Shown piece after piece: positions 1 through 8,018 of a stretch of 64,000 bases of DNA; positions within the stretch are counted from its first letter, which is position 1, and every line of letters begins with the position of its first letter. This stretch comes from Bacteroidales bacterium (GTDB taxonomy: Bacteria > Bacteroidota > Bacteroidia > Bacteroidales > UBA932). The stretch covers positions 23,932 through 87,931 of the forward strand of contig JAFRQH010000034.1 in assembly GCA_017428725.1 (NCBI GenBank), written 5' to 3'. The notes under the pieces are model-generated. The model did not search any database. It saw nothing but the letters and a program-made list of their open reading frames with translations, and was not told the origin of the DNA. A program made the translations under genes and the position numbers.

Positions 1-509
1 ATGGCGCCCAGCCGCTCCTCGAGCACGCCCGCCAGCACCACGATGACGCCCTGCCCGAACACGGAGGCGATCCGGTAGAAGGTGCTCCGGATCCCCACGA
101 AGACCGACTGCTGCTTCTGGCCGAGCGCCAGCATATAGAAGCCGTCCGCCGCGATGTCGTGCGTGGCGGAGGCGAAGGCGATCACGTAGAAGATGACCAG
201 CAGCAGGCCGAAGGCGTCGGGGCTGACGCTGAGCGCGAGCGCGGCGAAGCCCGCCGTGCACAGCGCCTGCATCACCAGGATCCACCAGCGTTTGGACCGT
301 ATCACGTCCACGAAGGGACTCCACAGGGGCTTGATGACCCAGGGCAGGTAGAGGAGCGAGGTGTACATCGCCAGGTCACCGTTGGACATGCCCAGGCGCT
401 TGAACATCGTCACCGAGATCACGTTGACGACGAAGTAGGGGATGCCCTCGGCGAAATAGAGCGTGGGCACCCAGAACCAGGGGGATTTGGGGTTATTCGA
501 TCGTTGCAC
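1..509 (-). CDS. AmpG-like MFS transporter, 3' end cut by window edge
   Basis: This is the N-terminal part of a major facilitator superfamily permease of the AmpG type, which in other bacteria imports anhydro-muropeptides released during cell-wall turnover. The translation has the family's opening block (WVPTLYFAEGIPYFVV), then LPWVIKPLWSPFVD and a basic loop RSKRWW between membrane helices. About 168 residues are visible and the rest lies beyond base 1. No ATG is available in frame near the family's usual start. A GTG at 507-509 fits well and overlaps the end of the upstream SpoIID gene by 17 bases, so translation is probably coupled. The substrate is inferred from family and from the neighbouring SpoIID-domain gene; a different peptide or sugar substrate is possible. 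Confidence 0.8.
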   Translation of the reverse strand, partial: MQRSNNPKSPWFWVPTLYFAEGIPYFVVNVISVTMFKRLGMSNGDLAMYTSLLYLPWVIKPLWSPFVDVIRSKRWWILVMQALCTAGFAALALSVSPDAFGLLLVIFYVIAFASATHDIAADGFYMLALGQKQQSVFVGIRSTFYRIASVFGQGVIVVLAGVLEERLGA

Positions 510-2559
510 CGGGATAGTAGTGTTGCAGGATTTGACGGTAACCGAAGCCGCGGTCGGCCATCACGGCGGCACCGATCTGGCAGAGGCCCACGCCGTGGCC
601 CCAGCCGCGGCCGCGCAGGATCCAGGCGCCGGCGGGGTCGCGCTCCACCTCGAAGGCGGAGCTCTTGAGGTGCGAGGTGCTGAGCGCGCGGCGGATCTTG
701 AGTTCCTTCCCGATCACCTCGCTGCGCTTGGTGCCGGTGATCCGCAGGTATTTGATGCGGCCGGACGGGCCGCGCTCGAGGCTCTCCAGCGCCTGAATCT
801 CGCCGAAGTCGATGCCCGTGCGCTCCCGCACCAGGGCGGAGAGCTCCGCGGCGCCGTAGCGCACCGTCCAGTCGTGGAAGTCCTTGGTGGACTGGTCGTA
901 GTCGTTGAGGACCTGGGCGAGGACGGCGTCGTTCTCGCAGTCGCACCAGGGGTCCTCGACGCTCTGTAGGTAGGGGAAGTCGACGTCCTCCCAGCAGGTG
1001 CTGAACAGCTCGGTCCGGCCGCCGCAGCACTTGGAGTAGCGGGTGTCGCAGAGCGCCCCCTCGCAGCGGAGCACCTGTCCCCAGGTCTCGTCGATGGCTG
1101 TGCGGACCTTGTCGCCCACGGCCATGGTAAGTCCCTGATACCTCTGACAATGGTCGTCCGCGCAAACATCAAAATGCTCGTGGGCCGAGTGGTCCCGCAT
1201 CCGGGCGAGGAGCCAGCTGCGGGAGATCACGGCGTGGGCCTTGAGCAACTCGAGGGAGGCGCTGGACTTCATCTCCGAGGAGATGACGCTCAGCAGGTAG
1301 TCCTCCATCCCCACGAGGTTGACCGCGCGGACCTTGTCCCCCTCCACGATGAACTTCAGCCCGCCGGCGAACTTGAGCGTGCGCTTCTGCTCCCAGTGGA
1401 AGTCGATGCCGATCAGCACGTCGTGGAGCACGAACGAAGGTTCGGCGAAGAGGGTGGACCGGGTGATGGCGTCGAAGTACAGCTCGTCGTAGAGCGTGCC
1501 GTTGTAGTCGATGCGCCCGTCGCACCAGCGCACGCGCTGGGGGCCGGCGCCGTCGGAGATAATCTCGAAGGTGATCTCCTCCGCCGCGAGGATGCCCACG
1601 GCCACGCGCGGCTGCGTGCGCGTCAGGCGCCACTCGATCATCTCCTGCTCGTGCTGCGGGATGGTGACCTCGTCCAGGATCTCCTCCAGCTGTGCCGCCG
1701 TGACCTTGTCGAAGTCCTCGCGGAACGGTGCGATGAACAGGCCCGCCATGTCGGCGGCGCCGGGGCTGATGGTCAGGTGGTCGGGGCCGGCGGCGTCGTA
1801 GTGGTGCGAGCGCTTGGCGGAGCGCATCACCACGAAGGCGCGCAGCTCCGCGTCCTTCTTGTATGCGTAGAGGTTGAACTTGGGCTCCGTCTCGCCAGGG
1901 TTGCGGTCCGTGCACTCCAGCAGGCGGTAGAAGAGCTTGGTGAGCGACTTGGAGGTCGCGGCCTTGAGCGCGAACACGCCGCGGCAGTAGCCGGCGAAGC
2001 GGTAGAGCGTGGCGTCCTTGACGGAGGCCAGCGGCGCGCCGGGCGCGTCCAGGAAGGCGTCCACGGCCGCCTCGAGCGGCATTTTGAGCCGCGGGGCGGC
2101 CTGGAAGTGGAGGTGGTCCGGGGCGGAGGCGCCACTCTCGGGGCCGTTGTAGAAGACGGTGAAATCGGGATACTTGGCAGCAAAGTCCAGCATGTCCGGC
2201 AGGTGGTGCCAGATGGCCTGGGGGAGATGCCGGTCGCGGGCGATCACCAGGTGGTCACGGAAGATGGGGTAGGGGTTGACCTGGACGTTGTACGTGCGGC
2301 CCTTGCGCCCCTCGAACTTGATGTGGCGCTGCTCGGCCGGGCGGTGGGACTCGCACAGGAAGCAGGCGCGCGCCGCGATGGCTTCCGGCGAGGTGTCGGC
2401 GGTCGAGGAGCCGACGCGCTCGGGGTTGAACTGGACGCGGCAGGGGAGACCGCAGACGGTCAACTCCTTGGTACGGACCGTCTTGAGGGCCCGGAAATTG
2501 GCTGCGGCCAGGGGCCAGACGGACAGCTGGTCCTTGATGAACTTGTGCAACGCTTGCAT
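493..2559 (-). CDS. DUF4922 (GalT/HIT-like) - SpoIID fusion protein
   Basis: This 688-residue protein joins two enzymes-like parts. The N-terminal third (about 1-300) is DUF4922 and carries H149-L-H-F-Q153 within DHLHFQAAPR, the HxHxQ signature of the GalT / Ap4A phosphorylase / GDP-hexose phosphorylase branch of the HIT superfamily, which forms a nucleotidyl-histidine intermediate. The C-terminal part (about 395-688) is a SpoIID/LytB domain with SSEM, LLKAHAVISRSWLL, CCGGRTE and GRGWGHGVGLCQIGA, a fold that acts on peptidoglycan glycan strands in SpoIID. No signal peptide is visible, which is odd for a wall enzyme. The ATG at 2557-2559 overlaps the TGA of the NUDIX gene (TGATG); a GTG one codon earlier is less likely. 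The gene sits between NUDIX and AmpG-like genes. Confidence 0.85.
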   Translation of the reverse strand: MQALHKFIKDQLSVWPLAAANFRALKTVRTKELTVCGLPCRVQFNPERVGSSTADTSPEAIAARACFLCESHRPAEQRHIKFEGRKGRTYNVQVNPYPIFRDHLVIARDRHLPQAIWHHLPDMLDFAAKYPDFTVFYNGPESGASAPDHLHFQAAPRLKMPLEAAVDAFLDAPGAPLASVKDATLYRFAGYCRGVFALKAATSKSLTKLFYRLLECTDRNPGETEPKFNLYAYKKDAELRAFVVMRSAKRSHHYDAAGPDHLTISPGAADMAGLFIAPFREDFDKVTAAQLEEILDEVTIPQHEQEMIEWRLTRTQPRVAVGILAAEEITFEIISDGAGPQRVRWCDGRIDYNGTLYDELYFDAITRSTLFAEPSFVLHDVLIGIDFHWEQKRTLKFAGGLKFIVEGDKVRAVNLVGMEDYLLSVISSEMKSSASLELLKAHAVISRSWLLARMRDHSAHEHFDVCADDHCQRYQGLTMAVGDKVRTAIDETWGQVLRCEGALCDTRYSKCCGGRTELFSTCWEDVDFPYLQSVEDPWCDCENDAVLAQVLNDYDQSTKDFHDWTVRYGAAELSALVRERTGIDFGEIQALESLERGPSGRIKYLRITGTKRSEVIGKELKIRRALSTSHLKSSAFEVERDPAGAWILRGRGWGHGVGLCQIGAAVMADRGFGYRQILQHYYPGATIE

Positions 2560-3131
2560 CACAACAGGGCTTGCAACTTATCTTTGATGCGGGCGTATTC
2601 GCCCTCGAAGTTCGGGGTGAGGATGCCTTTGCCGAGCGCCTGCGCGATCTCGTCCGGCGTCCAGAAGCGTCCGCCGGCCAGTTCGTCCGGGTCGGGGCGG
2701 ATCTCGTAGTCGCCCACTGCGGCGAAGATGTTGACCAGCTCGCGCTCGCTGTCGGACTCGAAGAAGTAGAATCCCAGGTCCTGGGGCAGGAAGTCGTGGA
2801 GGTGCAGCTCCTCGGCGGCCTCGCGGTAGAGGGCCTCCAGGATGTACTCGCCGTAGGAGACGTGGCCGCCCACGGCGGTGTCCCAGCGCAGCGGGAGGAG
2901 GTCTTTGTGGGCGCCGCGCTGCTGGAGGTAGATGTTGCCGGCACGGTTGATGATGTGGAGGTGGACCACCGGGTGCAGGGGTTTGTCGGCGTGGTTGTGG
3001 CAGCGCGTTCGGGGCGCCTGGGCCACGACGTTGCCGTAGTCGTCGATGACCGGCACCATCTCCACGGCCCGGGCGCGTTTGGCGCCTTTGAGCAGCGGCG
3101 CCGGCGATGCGGGATAGATCAGTTCAAGCAA
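2559..3131 (-). CDS. NUDIX hydrolase
   Basis: This is a NUDIX-family phosphohydrolase. The NUDIX box is complete: GHVSYGE, seven residues, then REAAEEL, which places the metal-binding glutamates. The N-terminal sequence HPVVHLHIINRAGNIYLQQR and WDTAVGGH resemble the IPP-isomerase-like/YfcD subgroup common in Bacteroidales, so the substrate may be a nucleotide or isoprenoid diphosphate; this cannot be decided from sequence alone. The start is uncertain. The longest frame begins at a TTG (3129-3131), only 4 bases after the preceding stop, while an ATG at 3057-3059 gives MVPVIDDYGN, which matches where homologues usually begin. It overlaps the DUF4922-SpoIID start, so the two are translationally coupled. 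Confidence 0.85.
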   Translation of the reverse strand: MLELIYPASPAPLLKGAKRARAVEMVPVIDDYGNVVAQAPRTRCHNHADKPLHPVVHLHIINRAGNIYLQQRGAHKDLLPLRWDTAVGGHVSYGEYILEALYREAAEELHLHDFLPQDLGFYFFESDSERELVNIFAAVGDYEIRPDPDELAGGRFWTPDEIAQALGKGILTPNFEGEYARIKDKLQALL

Positions 3132-3135
3132 GGCG

Positions 3136-4005
3136 TCAGTAGTTTATGATCCGGAGCTCTTCCGGGGTATACAGGATGGAATCGATAAAGTCCGGCGCCA
3201 CGCGCGCGAGGATCAGGAAGACCGCCAGCGCCAGCACGGCCGCACCGGCCACCGCGACCACCGGGATCCACCATCTCCGCTTCTTCCGGCCGGACGGCAG
3301 CGGCCTTTCCTCCGCTATCGGCGACACGCTTCGCTCCTCCGACCCTGTCCGGGTAAACGCTGCGGAAAGGCCCTGCCGATCCGGCTCGTCAGAAGCGTCG
3401 GGGCTTGCAGTGACCGTATCCCCGTCATTTCCGGCTTTCTCCCCGTCATCCCCGGCTTTTTCCCCCTCATTCCCGGCTTGACCGGGAATCTCCTCGGGGA
3501 CAGGCTCCGGGATGGGCTCCGGCTCCGGGACCGGGAGGGGGACGTTGATGACCACCGGGTCGTCCGGCTGCGTCACATGGCTCTTGAGCGAGACGGGCCG
3601 CAGCCCGATCCCGCCCGGGAAGATGTCCAGTCCCTCCTCCGGGACGAAGAAGATCGCGTTCTCGCGCGTGGTGCGCAAGCGGCCCAACCCCGGCAGGGTG
3701 ATGCCCTTGCGCTGCTCCAGCACGGCCTTCATCTCCGAGAGGAACTGCGTGATGTAGGTGGCGGCCGCCTCGTGCGAGACCGAAGGGTTGGTGGAGGCAT
3801 AGAGATCGATCAGGAGCTTGTCCTCCAGGCACTTGGGGGTGAAGGACAGGCGGCGGTAGGGGGGATTGATGGTGAAACCCTTGTCGGAGAACGACGCCGG
3901 GACCATCCCGGCGACGAAAGTGCCCACGCCGGGCAGCCCCACCTGGTCGTGCTCGACGATCAGCTCGCCCACCATCCGTGACAAAAGATCGATATCCATA
4001 ATCAT
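3136..4005 (-). CDS. HU-fold (CCDC81-like) DNA-binding / membrane protein
   Basis: A 289-residue protein. The N-terminal 130 or so residues resemble the bacterial HU/CCDC81-like domain pair: HDQVGLPGVGTFVAG, then the tail EQRKGITLPGLGRLRTT. Homologues in Bacteroidales often anchor a C-terminal SPOR domain in the envelope. Here the middle is an acidic, proline- and glutamate-rich spacer (PVPEPEPIPEPVPEE), followed by a basic patch (GRKKRRWW) and one membrane helix near residues 247-268, with only about 20 residues after it; no SPOR domain is visible. The first gene of its operon. Two ATGs (4003-4005 and 3997-3999) are possible, and the promoter box at 4007-4014 is so close that the message may be leaderless. 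Confidence 0.7.
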   Translation of the reverse strand: MIMDIDLLSRMVGELIVEHDQVGLPGVGTFVAGMVPASFSDKGFTINPPYRRLSFTPKCLEDKLLIDLYASTNPSVSHEAAATYITQFLSEMKAVLEQRKGITLPGLGRLRTTRENAIFFVPEEGLDIFPGGIGLRPVSLKSHVTQPDDPVVINVPLPVPEPEPIPEPVPEEIPGQAGNEGEKAGDDGEKAGNDGDTVTASPDASDEPDRQGLSAAFTRTGSEERSVSPIAEERPLPSGRKKRRWWIPVVAVAGAAVLALAVFLILARVAPDFIDSILYTPEELRIINY

Positions 4006-4006
4006 A

Positions 4007-4037
4007 CAAAGATAAACATTCTTGCCCGAACTGGCAA
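4007..4037 (-). promoter_or_regulatory. Bacteroidota promoter (TTG-N20-TATCTTTG) for the HU-fold operon
   Basis: On the minus strand a TTG (bases 4035-4037) is separated by 20 bases from TATCTTTG (4007-4014), the standard -33/-7 arrangement of the Bacteroidota housekeeping sigma factor. The predicted start of transcription falls on or next to the first ATG, so the transcript would have almost no leader. Confidence 0.6.
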
Positions 4038-4085
4038 GCCCACCCGATACCGCCATTGAAACATCCGTTGATTCGTTTTTTTTCT

Positions 4086-4093
4086 TAAATTTG
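4086..4093 (+). promoter_or_regulatory. -7 box TAAATTTG upstream of the GH2 gene
   Basis: TAAATTTG matches the TAnnTTTG consensus and lies 24 bases before the chosen ATG of the GH2 gene. No well-spaced -33 TTG is visible, so this is a moderate call. It is divergent from the HU-fold promoter about 50 bases away. Confidence 0.45.
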
Positions 4094-4117
4094 GGATGGA
4101 AACCACTTGTTATCTGT

Positions 4118-6442
4118 ATGTTCATCCGTAAACTCTTGCTCACCATCCTGTTCCTCGCAGGGGCCCTCGCCCTGGATGCCGCGGAACCCAGAACCACCAT
4201 CAATATCGACAAATCGTGGAGATTCTTGCGCGGCGACGCCCCGGCCGCCTGGCGCGCGGATTTCGACGACACGGCGTGGCGTCTGCTCGACGTCCCCCAC
4301 GACTGGGGCATCGAGGACGACTACGCCCAGGACAGCCCCGTGAAGCGGGGCGGCGGCTATCTCGGCGGTGGGATCGGCTGGTACCGCAAGGCCCTCAAAC
4401 TCGACGGCAAGCTTGCCGGGAAGCGGATCTATATCGAGTTCGGCGGCGTGATGGCCAACAGCGACGTGTGGATCAACGAGCACCTGCTGGGCCACAGACC
4501 GATGGGCTATCTGCCATTGTATTACGACATTACGGACTTTGTCAAGCTGGGCGGTACGGACAATGTCATCGCCGTCCGGGCGGACAATACCGAGCAGCCG
4601 GCCTCCCGCTGGTATGCGGGAGACGGCATCTACAGACACGTCTACATTCACGCGATGGACCCTGTCCATCTCGACGAAGGGAGCGTTTTCATCACGACCC
4701 CCAGCATCAGCGACGCAGAGGCGCAGGTGCGGGTGGAGTCCTCCTTCACCAACCTGACGGGTTCCGAGCGCACGGTGACGGTGCAGACCACCTTCATCTC
4801 TCCCAAGGGCAAGAAGACCCGCACCGCCCCGGAAACCTTCACGGTCGGGGCCGGGCAGCAGGTCAGTACTGTCCAGACAGCGACGCTCCGGAACCCTGTG
4901 CGGTGGGACATCGACAGCCCGAACATCTACAAGGCCGTCACCACGCTCAAGTCCGGCGGCAAGGTGATCGACAGCCGCACGGACAACTTCGGCATCAAGA
5001 CCGCCGAATTCCGCGCCGAGTCGGGCCTGTGGCTCAACGGACGCAACATCAAGATCAAGGGGACCTGCCTGCACAATGACGCCGGCGCCCTCGGATCGGC
5101 GGTGCCCGCCTCGGTGTGGGTGCGCCGGCTCCGGCTCCTCAAGGAGCTGGGCTGCAACGCCATACGCTGCGGCCATAGCCCGATGGACCAGGCCTTCTAC
5201 GACGCCTGCGACCAGGTGGGCCTGCTCCTTTTCGACGAGACCTTCGACACCTGGACCGCCGCCAAACCCAATGCTCAGAGGGCCTACAACCTCTACTGGA
5301 AAGAATGGTGGGCGTACGACTGCGAGCAGCAGATCCGCCGCGTACGCAACCATCCCAGCCTCTTCATCTACAGCCTCGGCAACGAGATCCGGGACAACCT
5401 GAACAGCCCGGAAGGGTTCGCCACCTTCAAGGGCCTGCTGGACCTGACCAAGCGACTCGACCCCACCCGCCCCGTCACGATGGCCTTGTTCCGCCCCTTT
5501 GAGTCCGGGCTCTACGACAACGGCTTCGTGGAGAACCTGGACGTCGTGGGGACCAACTACCGCGAGAGCCAGCTCCTCCAGGCCTGGAAAGACAAGCCCA
5601 CGCGCAAGATCATGGGCACCGAGAACGGCAGCCAGCGCGACTCCTGGCTGCTGGTCCGGGACAATCCTTCCTTCTCCGGACAATTCATCTGGACGGGCTT
5701 CGAGTACCTCGGCGAGGCCGACTGGCCCAAGATCGGCTCCAGCAGCGGACTCTTCTACCGCAGCGGTGCGTGGAAGAGCCTGGGCTGGGAGCGGCGCAGC
5801 TGGTGGACGGACGAACCGATGGTGCGCATCTTCCGCCCCGACGACGGCCCCCGGACGGCGTTCGCCCAGGAGATGGTCGAGGACTACACGCCCTCCAACC
5901 CGCAGTCGAAGACCATCGAACTGACGGTCTACAGCAATTGCCAGGAGGTGGAGCTCTACCAGAACGGGGTCAGCGTGGGCCGCCAGCCCGTGCCCGACGA
6001 CGACGCTCCCAATGTCTTCAAGGTCGACTTCGTGCCCGGGACCGTCCGGGCGGTCGGCAGGAACGGGGGCCGCGAGGTCGCCGAGCATTCGCTGCAGACT
6101 GCTTCGGCTCCTGTCAGGCTGCACCTCACGGCCGAGCGCTCCACCATCCCGTACGATTGGGAGGAAGTGGTCTACGTGCGCGCCGAGATCGAGGATACCA
6201 ACGGCGTCCGCTACCCCAACGGCAACCATCGTATCACCCTCAAGGTCAGCGGCCCTGGTGAACTGCTTGGCGTGGACAATGACGACGTCTACTCGCACGA
6301 GCGTTACAAGTCCGACTGGCGCACGGCCTACCGCGGGCAGGTGTCGGGGATCATCCGGGCCACGGCCGGGGCCGGCACAATCACCGTGACGGCCAGTGCG
6401 GACGGTCTGGAGCCGTCCTCGGTGCAGATCCGGATCAAATGA
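4118..6442 (+). CDS. Secreted GH2 beta-galactosidase-type glycoside hydrolase
   Basis: A 774-residue glycoside hydrolase family 2 enzyme. The chosen ATG gives a signal peptide (MFIRKLLLTILFLAGALALDAAEP); the reading frame is open further upstream but that part covers the promoter. Domains in order: N-terminal galactose-binding-like sandwich (about 25-180, with WRLLDVPHDW), an immunoglobulin-like domain (about 185-295), the TIM barrel (about 300-600) and a C-terminal DUF4982-like/Ig region. The acid/base is E423 in SLGNEIRDN and the nucleophile E502 in GTENGS. The subgroup is typical of Bacteroidales beta-galactosidases that remove terminal galactose from plant or host glycans; beta-glucuronidase or mannosidase activity cannot be excluded. 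It stands alone between a divergent HU-fold operon and tRNA-Asn. Confidence 0.9.
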   Translation: MFIRKLLLTILFLAGALALDAAEPRTTINIDKSWRFLRGDAPAAWRADFDDTAWRLLDVPHDWGIEDDYAQDSPVKRGGGYLGGGIGWYRKALKLDGKLAGKRIYIEFGGVMANSDVWINEHLLGHRPMGYLPLYYDITDFVKLGGTDNVIAVRADNTEQPASRWYAGDGIYRHVYIHAMDPVHLDEGSVFITTPSISDAEAQVRVESSFTNLTGSERTVTVQTTFISPKGKKTRTAPETFTVGAGQQVSTVQTATLRNPVRWDIDSPNIYKAVTTLKSGGKVIDSRTDNFGIKTAEFRAESGLWLNGRNIKIKGTCLHNDAGALGSAVPASVWVRRLRLLKELGCNAIRCGHSPMDQAFYDACDQVGLLLFDETFDTWTAAKPNAQRAYNLYWKEWWAYDCEQQIRRVRNHPSLFIYSLGNEIRDNLNSPEGFATFKGLLDLTKRLDPTRPVTMALFRPFESGLYDNGFVENLDVVGTNYRESQLLQAWKDKPTRKIMGTENGSQRDSWLLVRDNPSFSGQFIWTGFEYLGEADWPKIGSSSGLFYRSGAWKSLGWERRSWWTDEPMVRIFRPDDGPRTAFAQEMVEDYTPSNPQSKTIELTVYSNCQEVELYQNGVSVGRQPVPDDDAPNVFKVDFVPGTVRAVGRNGGREVAEHSLQTASAPVRLHLTAERSTIPYDWEEVVYVRAEIEDTNGVRYPNGNHRITLKVSGPGELLGVDNDDVYSHERYKSDWRTAYRGQVSGIIRATAGAGTITVTASADGLEPSSVQIRIK

Positions 6443-6483
6443 GGTCCGGCGGGGCGCAAGAATGAAAAAATCGCAAAAAATAT

Positions 6484-6513
6484 TTGCGCTTTCGAGATTT
6501 TGCCGTATATTTG
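6484..6513 (+). promoter_or_regulatory. Promoter (TTG-N19-TATATTTG) for tRNA-Asn
   Basis: TTG at 6484-6486, a 19-base spacer and TATATTTG at 6506-6513 form a good Bacteroidota promoter. It is 30 bases upstream of the mature tRNA 5' end, as expected for a tRNA with its own short leader. Confidence 0.6.
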
Positions 6514-6543
6514 CAATCCCAAAACGCAAGTAGCGGGCAACAG

Positions 6544-6617
6544 TCCTCTTTAGCTCAGTTGGTTAGAGCACCTGACTGTTAATCAGGGGGTCCTAGGTTC
6601 AAGTCCTAGAAGGGGAG
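6544..6617 (+). tRNA. tRNA-Asn (anticodon GTT)
   Basis: The sequence folds as a complete cloverleaf. The acceptor arms TCCTCTT and AAGGGGA pair with one G-U; the D arm is GCTC/GAGC, the anticodon arm CCTGA/TCAGG surrounds CTGTTAA with anticodon GTT, and the T arm CTAGG/CCTAG encloses TTCAAGT. The discriminator base is G, as usual for tRNA-Asn. CCA is not encoded. Confidence 0.95.
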
Positions 6618-6619
6618 CA

Positions 6620-6653
6620 AAAGAGAAGCACCGGAAAACCGGTGCTTCTCTTT
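6620..6653 (+). terminator. Rho-independent terminator after tRNA-Asn
   Basis: A perfect 15-base stem (AAAGAGAAGCACCGG with its complement) closes a four-A loop and runs into TTTGTTT. It starts three bases after the tRNA and separates it from the converging lipoprotein gene; the A/T flanks make it usable in both directions. Confidence 0.85.
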
Positions 6654-6677
6654 GTTTCTATTACTGTCTGTCGTTCC

Positions 6678-7379
6678 CTAGCGGATGAACTCCTTCAGGA
6701 GCTTGTGCAGCAGTTCGCTGACATCGGTGGTCTCTTCCGGATGGGAGGCCAGGGTCGGCACCTCCTGGACGAAATGGACCACGCGGTCCTCCTCGCCGTC
6801 GATGACTGCGCAGTAGAGGATGTTGCCGTAGGGCGAATTGACGTTGTAGTTCTGGCTCGGATTGGTCAGGCCCTTGATGCCGGTGAGCGCCTCCACGGCC
6901 TTGTCGATGACACCGGAGGCGGCCTTCTCCAGCTTCTCGCGCTGATAGCCCGCCTTGGTCTGCTCGTAGCCGTAGGAATAGATGACGATGCCGTAGCGCA
7001 AACCGCTCTTGTCGATCATCTTGCGCAGGGACTTCGGGACGCGGAGGCGGTCCGCCTTGGCGGGATCCACATCCGGGAAGGTCCGCATCCATTTCTGCAT
7101 GTCGGCATTCTCGCCGTCATAATCTGCCTCGATCATGTCGGAGAAGGGGAAGCGCTCCGAGTTGATGATGTTGGAGATGATCTTGGTCGCTCCCTCCGAG
7201 GAGGCCTCGTTGTAGTAACCCTTGCCGTCATCGCCGTAGAGGACGATGTAGGAATAAGGCTCGATGAAGGCGTACTCCCCGACGGAAGAAAGATTCGTGG
7301 TGGAATTGGTGTACCGCGAGGGACCGCAGGCGGTCAGCAGGGACAGGGCTGCAATGCCCAGGATCAATCTAGCTCTCAT
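6678..7379 (-). CDS. Lipoprotein of unknown function
   Basis: A 233-residue lipoprotein I do not recognise. It begins with a short signal peptide ending in a lipobox, LLTAC, with the lipidated cysteine at residue 18. The mature part has an aromatic-rich N-terminal region (YAFIEPYSYIVLYGD), a central section with GIVIYSYGYEQTKAGYQ, and a charged C-terminal helix ending in SELLHKLLKEFIR. No catalytic motif is visible. It is separated from the large minus-strand operon upstream by 87 bases containing its own promoter, and it ends facing the tRNA-Asn terminator, so it is probably a single-gene unit. A structural or stress-related envelope role is only a guess. Confidence 0.75.
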   Translation of the reverse strand: MRARLILGIAALSLLTACGPSRYTNSTTNLSSVGEYAFIEPYSYIVLYGDDGKGYYNEASSEGATKIISNIINSERFPFSDMIEADYDGENADMQKWMRTFPDVDPAKADRLRVPKSLRKMIDKSGLRYGIVIYSYGYEQTKAGYQREKLEKAASGVIDKAVEALTGIKGLTNPSQNYNVNSPYGNILYCAVIDGEEDRVVHFVQEVPTLASHPEETTDVSELLHKLLKEFIR

Positions 7380-7404
7380 TTTGCACTAATGTTATTTAGA
7401 ACCA

Positions 7405-7435
7405 TAAATATACGCGATTTGCGCCACTTCTGCAA
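7405..7435 (-). promoter_or_regulatory. Promoter (TTG-N20-TATATTTA) for the lipoprotein at 6678-7379
   Basis: On the minus strand TTG (7433-7435), 20 bases and TATATTTA (7405-7412) give a near-consensus promoter, 25 bases before the lipoprotein ATG. It suggests this lipoprotein is transcribed separately from the long operon upstream. Confidence 0.5.
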
Positions 7436-7466
7436 CGGCTTTTTTGTGCGGTCGGGGACTCCGGGC

Positions 7467-8018
7467 TCAGTCCAGCAGGCGTAAGTCCTTGCCGGCGAGG
7501 TATTTCTGCAGGAGGTCCCGGGTGCGGATCTTCACGAAACAGGTGGGCGTGCCGTCGGTGCAGGCGAACCATTCGCCCGCGGCCACGCTGCGGTCCATCA
7601 CCAGATGGACCCCGGCCGCCTGCGGCAGGATGGCGCTCAGCACCGTGGTGGCCCCCACCGCCACGCCGGTCAGTTCCCACAGTTTCTCCGCCGAGGCGAA
7701 AGACACCCGCGGGATGCCCAGCGCCCCGCAGAATTCCCGCGTGACGAAGGGCTTGTCGTCCGTGGTGACGTAGAGGTAGAACTCCGTCTGCTGCCGGTTG
7801 CACAGGAAGAGGGTCTTGACGATGCGCACCCCGATCCGCGCGTCGATATGCCGGCAGTCCTCCATTGTCAGGCCCGGATCGGTGTCCACCCGCTCGAAGG
7901 GGATCCCGAGCGCCGCGAAGGTCTCGTAGACCGTCCGCTGGAGCCCGGTCTCATACACCGGCGGGGGTGTGGAGACGGGCTCGCCGACCTTGAATCCGGC
8001 CGCCTTGTCCTTATCCAT
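7467..8018 (-). CDS. ProX/YbaK-type prolyl-tRNA editing protein
   Basis: A 183-residue single-domain member of the YbaK/ProX family, which removes wrongly attached amino acids (typically alanine or cysteine) from tRNA-Pro. The visible family features are the N-terminal YETFAALGIPFERVDTDP, the lysine in VKTLFLCNR that belongs to the conserved catalytic lysine motif, and the later LTGVAVGATTVLSAI with LVMDRSV. It is free-standing and cytoplasmic. Its ATG overlaps the stop of the upstream two-domain secreted protein by one base (TAATG), so it is co-translated with the last part of the unusual 17-kb operon. The link may be accidental or may mean the operon uses a tRNA-related activity; the sequence does not say. 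Confidence 0.85.
   Translation of the reverse strand: MDKDKAAGFKVGEPVSTPPPVYETGLQRTVYETFAALGIPFERVDTDPGLTMEDCRHIDARIGVRIVKTLFLCNRQQTEFYLYVTTDDKPFVTREFCGALGIPRVSFASAEKLWELTGVAVGATTVLSAILPQAAGVHLVMDRSVAAGEWFACTDGTPTCFVKIRTRDLLQKYLAGKDLRLLD

Noticed and set aside
1150..2709. A 519-codon plus-strand frame opposite the DUF4922-SpoIID gene
   Set aside because: The minus-strand product has clear HIT-like and SpoIID motifs; the plus-strand translation has none and a skewed composition.
4022..4117. A longer GH2 protein starting at 4022
   Set aside because: The extra 32 residues cover the -7 box and would hide the signal peptide, which begins cleanly at 4118.
6544..6660. Integration site at tRNA-Asn for a mobile element covering the large operon
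   Set aside because: The tRNA is followed at once by a good terminator and there is no integrase or repeated tRNA 3' end nearby.
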